Origin: a bacterium
GTDB lineage: Bacteria; Bacillota_I; Bacilli_A; Mycoplasmatales; Mycoplasmoidaceae
DNA: 10,421 nucleotides
Direction: 5' to 3'
NCBI GenBank assembly: GCA_017633835.1
Contig: JAGBOP010000029.1
Location: forward strand, 1 to 10,421
Below, piece by piece: positions 7,890 to 10,421 of the stretch (the first letter of the stretch is position 1; every line of letters begins with the position of its first letter). A program made the translations under genes and the position numbers. Under the pieces are notes generated by a model, which saw nothing but the letters and a program-made list of their open reading frames with translations, was not told the origin of the DNA and ran no database searches.

Positions 7890-7898
7890 TTAATCATT

Positions 7899-7973
7899 AG
7901 GAGTATAGTTCGAATGGTAGAACAGAAGTCTCCAAAACTTCTTATGTGGGTTCGATTCCTACTACTCCTGCCA
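7899..7973 (+). tRNA. tRNA-Trp (anticodon CCA), CCA end encoded
   Basis: A full cloverleaf can be folded by hand. The acceptor stem is AGGAGTA (7899-7905) with TACTCCT (7963-7969), 7 of 7 paired. The D arm is GTTC/GAAC (7908-7911, 7920-7923). The anticodon stem is GAAGT/ACTTC (7925-7929, 7937-7941) with loop CTCCAAA. The T arm is GTGGG/CCTAC with loop TTCGATT (7946-7962, one G-T pair). Discriminator G and an encoded CCA end it. Anticodon positions 34-36 are CCA (7932-7934), which reads UGG. This species cannot read UGA efficiently, so a second tRNA-Trp with UCA must exist elsewhere to serve the many UGA codons here. Confidence 0.95.
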
Positions 7974-7982
7974 AAAATTGAT

Positions 7983-8016
7983 AATAAGGAAATTTTCAGG
8001 TTTCCTTATTTTTTTT
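7983..8016 (+). terminator. Rho-independent terminator after tRNA-Trp
   Basis: AATAAGGAAA (7983-7992) and TTTCCTTATT (8001-8010) form a perfect 10-bp stem with the 8-nt loop TTTTCAGG, followed by TTTTTT (8011-8016). It starts 10 nt after the tRNA CCA end, so the tRNA is probably a single-gene transcript. Confidence 0.92.
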
Positions 8017-8087
8017 GTCCCATTTGCGATGTTTAGAAAAAAAGAAAAAAATATGATTTAGATAATAAAGTTTACATTCTACAAAAT

Positions 8088-8119
8088 TTGAATTTTTTTT
8101 GATGTTTACTAATTATAAA
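8088..8119 (+). promoter_or_regulatory. Candidate promoter of the surface protein with T8 tract in spacer
   Basis: TTGAAT (8088-8093) could be a -35 and TATAAA (8114-8119) a -10. The spacer is 20 nt, longer than the ideal 17, and includes most of a run of eight T (8093-8100). The leader would be about 65-70 nt. Another -10-like stretch, TAATAATAAAAT, lies at 8149-8160. The remainder of 8017-8190 is AT-rich and non-coding, with A-runs near 8038-8050. The promoter role is inferred. Confidence 0.35.
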
Positions 8120-8178
8120 AATAAAATGAAAAATGTTTAAATACACATTTAATAATAAAATCTTTTAACTTTGGAAGT

Positions 8179-8182
8179 GGAG
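8179..8182 (+). promoter_or_regulatory. Shine-Dalgarno of the surface protein
   Basis: GGAG within GTGGAGAT lies 8 nt before ATG 8191. The following MKKKNK signal-sequence start agrees with this choice. Confidence 0.75.
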
Positions 8183-8190
8183 ATTAAAAC

Positions 8191-10421
8191 ATGAAAAAGA
8201 AAAACAAAATCATCATTGGTAGTTTAAGTGCAATTGGAGTAGGAAGCATTATTCTTGCTCCTGCTTTAGGTTCTACCAATAACAATTCTAATAATAATCA
8301 ACAAACTAAAACAAAAGTTGCCAATAAACAAGTTGCAAAATCGAATCTTGCAACTAATGACTATAACCAAATTAATAGTCATACCTTTAATGATAATGCT
8401 TATTTAACTACGTTAAATCAAAAAGGAATTCCTAATCCGGTGGGAAAAGTATGAACTACTGCTAGTGCTTTATCATACTATACTTCCCATTTAGCAACTT
8501 TAATTAATGTTTTTGGTTGCGCTGCTATCTTTCGCTGGGTAGTTATCCAAAACTTTAACCATACTCTTAATGAATTAACTGGTACGTTAAGTGCTAATAG
8601 TAACTTTAATATAGCAGTCAGCAATTTTAACTATAATTTATCTAACATTAAATATTCTAGTGACATTAGTAAATTTAATTGTACTTTAAACTTTAATGTT
8701 ACATTTACTATTACTAGCAAGCAAGATAATGGTACTTTAACTTTTACTAATGCATATACTTACAATAACTTAAAGTTAACTCCAGTTATTAGTGCAGTTG
8801 GCTTAAATGCTTACGGAGCTTTTAATCTAACTAACGATGACAATAGCCTCAATGTTAATAGTGCTTCATATTTTGAAAATATGAAGATGAGTGGTAATTG
8901 ATCAAACAGTGATTTTACTAACTTATTACAACTAAATTGATTACCAACAATTAATGAATCAACTGCCATTACTACTTCCAATTATACTTATGCGTTAAGT
9001 GATATGGTCCAACGAGCGTTGCGTGCTACTAATTTAAATAACATGCAATCACAATTTGTTAATGCTTTACCATCTACAATGATTGATACTTTCAACATTG
9101 GTTATAAATTTGCCAATGCTGCTAATTTAGTTATTCAAATGGATACAAAGGGAATTAGCCAAAATGCAGCGAATGAATATAACGTTGATACTAACACCAA
9201 CATTACCTTAGATGCAAGCAGTATTTTAAGCAGTATTAATTTAAAAAATCCTGATTTAACTTTCCAATGACAAGAATATGAAAATGGTAGTTGACTTGAT
9301 ATTGCTGGAGCAACCAATCTTACTTATACTTTTATGACTCCAACTAGTTCGACTAAATATCGGTTATATGCAACTAACACTAAAAATAATAACTATAGTT
9401 TAGGATCTAACACCATCATTATTAATCCTGTTACTGAAATACTAACCATTGACAGTGTGGCAAATACAAATGATTATGACTATGGGGCAAATTGTACTTT
9501 GCAAATTAATCACGCTAAAAGTAATTATGGCAATAACACGATTGCTAGTTATCAATGATATAGCAATGCAAGCAGTGCAACAACTAATGGTACTGCAATC
9601 AGTGGTGCTAATGGTCAAAATGCTACTTATTCATTTGACGTAACTAATTCTTCGTATTATTATTTAGTTTTAACTTTTAAGAATGGTAGTACTTTAACAT
9701 CCAATTCTTATTACGTAACTGCTAACCAAACTTCCATTAGTGTTGAAAACTTAACTCCTAGCTCAAGTATGACAAGTAATGGTGAAGTGTACAATGGTAG
9801 CACTGTTACTTTAGGAATTAGTAAGAAAGACATGGATTGGTTAGATCAAAATGGTGGTAAGAATTTAACTTACACTTGATACCAACAAAATCCAGTTACC
9901 AAACAATGACAAGAAGTTGGTACTTCCCCAGCTTCTACTCCTGGTCAATTCAGTTTTAATATTAACCAAGGAACCCCTGGTCAATATGTAAAGGATGCAC
10001 AAGGACAATATAAAGTTGTCATTACTAATTCAAAAGATCCTAATTATCAATTACCATCAAGTCCCGTAAGTTTAACTACTAATTCTAGTTTAAGCTTAAC
10101 TCCTTACATTAACGGTAATCCAGTTGCTAGCACTAATCCCAGTGACAACTCCAATTACTATCAAGGTAGTTATGGTGATAAAGTGGGAATAAAAGTTAAC
10201 ACTGACCACTGAAATACCACTGGTTGAAAATACCAATGACAATATTATGATCCTTCCACCGGTAAATGAGAAAATGTAACTGGAACTGGTGCTAATAGTC
10301 CTGATTATAATTACCAATTAAATGGAGCAAATCATAGCACTTACCGTTTACAAATTAATGACGGTAACTTGCACATGAATTCAAATCCAATTACTGTTAC
10401 CTCAAAACCAATTGCGACAAA
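8191..10421 (+). CDS. Large secreted/surface protein with Ig-like repeats, 3'-truncated
   Basis: The frame stays open under code 4 from ATG 8191 to the window edge (743 codons). It uses twelve TGA and two TGG (8536, 9838) Trp codons. The N-terminus is a Sec-type signal: basic MKKKNK, a hydrophobic core IIIGSLSAIGVGSIILAPAL, then a polar Asn/Gln/Lys-rich stretch. There is no lipobox cysteine, so it is not an obvious lipoprotein; cleavage near ALG-S or retention as a membrane anchor are both possible. Residues 85-330 form a unique region very rich in Asn, Thr and Ser with few charges. From about 335 on come at least four Ig-like repeats, each with a 'Y-x-W' core strand. The likely role is a surface antigen or adhesin facing the host; this is inferred from architecture. 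Any C-terminal anchor lies outside the window. It has its own ribosome site and follows a strong terminator, so it starts a separate unit. Confidence 0.85.
9193..9420 (+). repeat. Ig-like repeat 1 of the surface protein
   Basis: Residues about 335-410. The core is DLTFQWQEYENGSWLDIAGA, with Trp360 and Trp368 both TGA, then TYTF, YRLYATN and a closing strand GSNTIIIN. This W-x(7)-W-x-x-I-x-G-A pattern is typical of bacterial Ig-like modules in which a 'question' segment is followed by Y-R-x-x-x-T-N. Confidence 0.6.
9421..9720 (+). repeat. Ig-like repeat 2 of the surface protein
   Basis: Residues about 411-510. The core is TIASYQWYSNASSA with Trp456 as TGA, then ISGANGQNATYSF, YYLVLTF and a closing strand TSNSYYVTA. 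It is more divergent than repeat 1 and lacks the second Trp. It starts 96 residues on, measured between core Trp positions. Confidence 0.6.
9721..10080 (+). repeat. Ig-like repeat 3 of the surface protein
   Basis: Residues about 511-630. It opens with SISVENLTP, and the core is LTYTWYQQNPVTKQWQEVG with Trp563 and Trp573 as TGA. It then has GQYKVVITN and a closing strand LPSSPVSLT. It carries an extra segment before the core (STVTLGISKKDMDWLDQNGG) that includes a TGG Trp. The core Trp is 107 residues after that of repeat 2. Confidence 0.6.
10081..10415 (+). repeat. Ig-like repeat 4 of the surface protein
   Basis: Residues about 631-741. It opens with SLSLTPYINGNPV, and the core is WKYQWQYYDPSTGKWENVTG with Trp679, Trp683 and Trp693 as TGA. 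It then has YRLQIND and a closing strand MNSNPITVTS. The core Trp lies 120 residues after that of repeat 3. The protein continues, so more repeats may follow. Confidence 0.6.

Noticed and set aside
9449..9643. Plus-strand frame of 64 codons within the surface protein, shifted frame
   Set aside because: It overlaps Ig-like repeat 2 in the supported frame and shows no independent start signal.
10096..10317. Minus-strand frame of 73 codons at the right end
   Set aside because: It is antisense to repeat 4, with Ser/Ile/Val-rich low complexity typical of a reverse shadow.
1..10421. CRISPR array, insertion sequence, prophage or toxin-antitoxin pair
   Set aside because: No regularly spaced direct repeats, transposase motifs, terminal inverted repeats or paired small toxin/antitoxin genes were seen on either strand.

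Overview
The window is an AT-rich stretch of a Mollicutes chromosome (a mycoplasma- or ureaplasma-type bacterium) that uses genetic code 4. The main evidence is that most genes are continuous only when TGA is read as tryptophan. By my hand count there are 33 in-frame TGA and 9 in-frame TGG codons across the protein genes, and many of the TGA positions fall where Trp is expected, such as the core of Ig-like repeats. The genus cannot be fixed from the sequence alone. All coordinates below use code 4, so five genes are much longer than a standard-code reading would give.

Layout, left to right. (1) The 3' part of a transketolase gene (1-1678). (2) A tight four-gene block on the + strand, 1765-4880: a YneF/UPF0154 single-pass membrane protein, the ribosome-assembly GTPase EngB/YsxC, a divergent protein that looks like DNA polymerase III delta subunit (HolA), and a 448-residue membrane protein of unknown function with a Gly/Asn/Ser-rich linker. 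Spacings are 10 nt, an 8-nt overlap and 3 nt, so co-transcription is likely. A hairpin with T-tracts on both sides (about 4900-4935) ends this block and the convergent gene beyond it. (3) A UPF0340/DUF436 (YwlG-like) gene on the - strand (4958-5569). (4) Divergent from it, a polytopic membrane protein resembling the substrate-binding S component of an ECF vitamin transporter (about 5731-6636). The gap between the two holds a 9-bp inverted repeat carrying an extended -10-like element on each strand. (5) A compact DEAD-box RNA helicase with a variant DELD motif II (6680-7798), ending in a hairpin that overlaps its stop codon. (6) tRNA-Trp with anticodon CCA (7899-7973) followed by a strong terminator. 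(7) The start of a large secreted or surface protein (8191 to the window end) with a Sec-type signal sequence, a unique N-terminal region rich in Asn, Thr and Ser, and at least four tandem Ig-like repeats. It is still open at the right edge.

The first six regions are mostly housekeeping genes: carbon metabolism, ribosome assembly, replication, vitamin uptake, RNA remodelling and tRNA. The right fifth is a surface antigen or adhesin locus of the accessory type. The items most worth a second look are the unrecognised 448-aa membrane protein placed in the engB-holA operon, the palindromic divergent promoter, the T8 tract in a possible promoter spacer before the surface protein, and the retained CCA-anticodon tRNA-Trp in a genome that mostly uses UGA for Trp. 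I did not find a clearly new multi-gene system.
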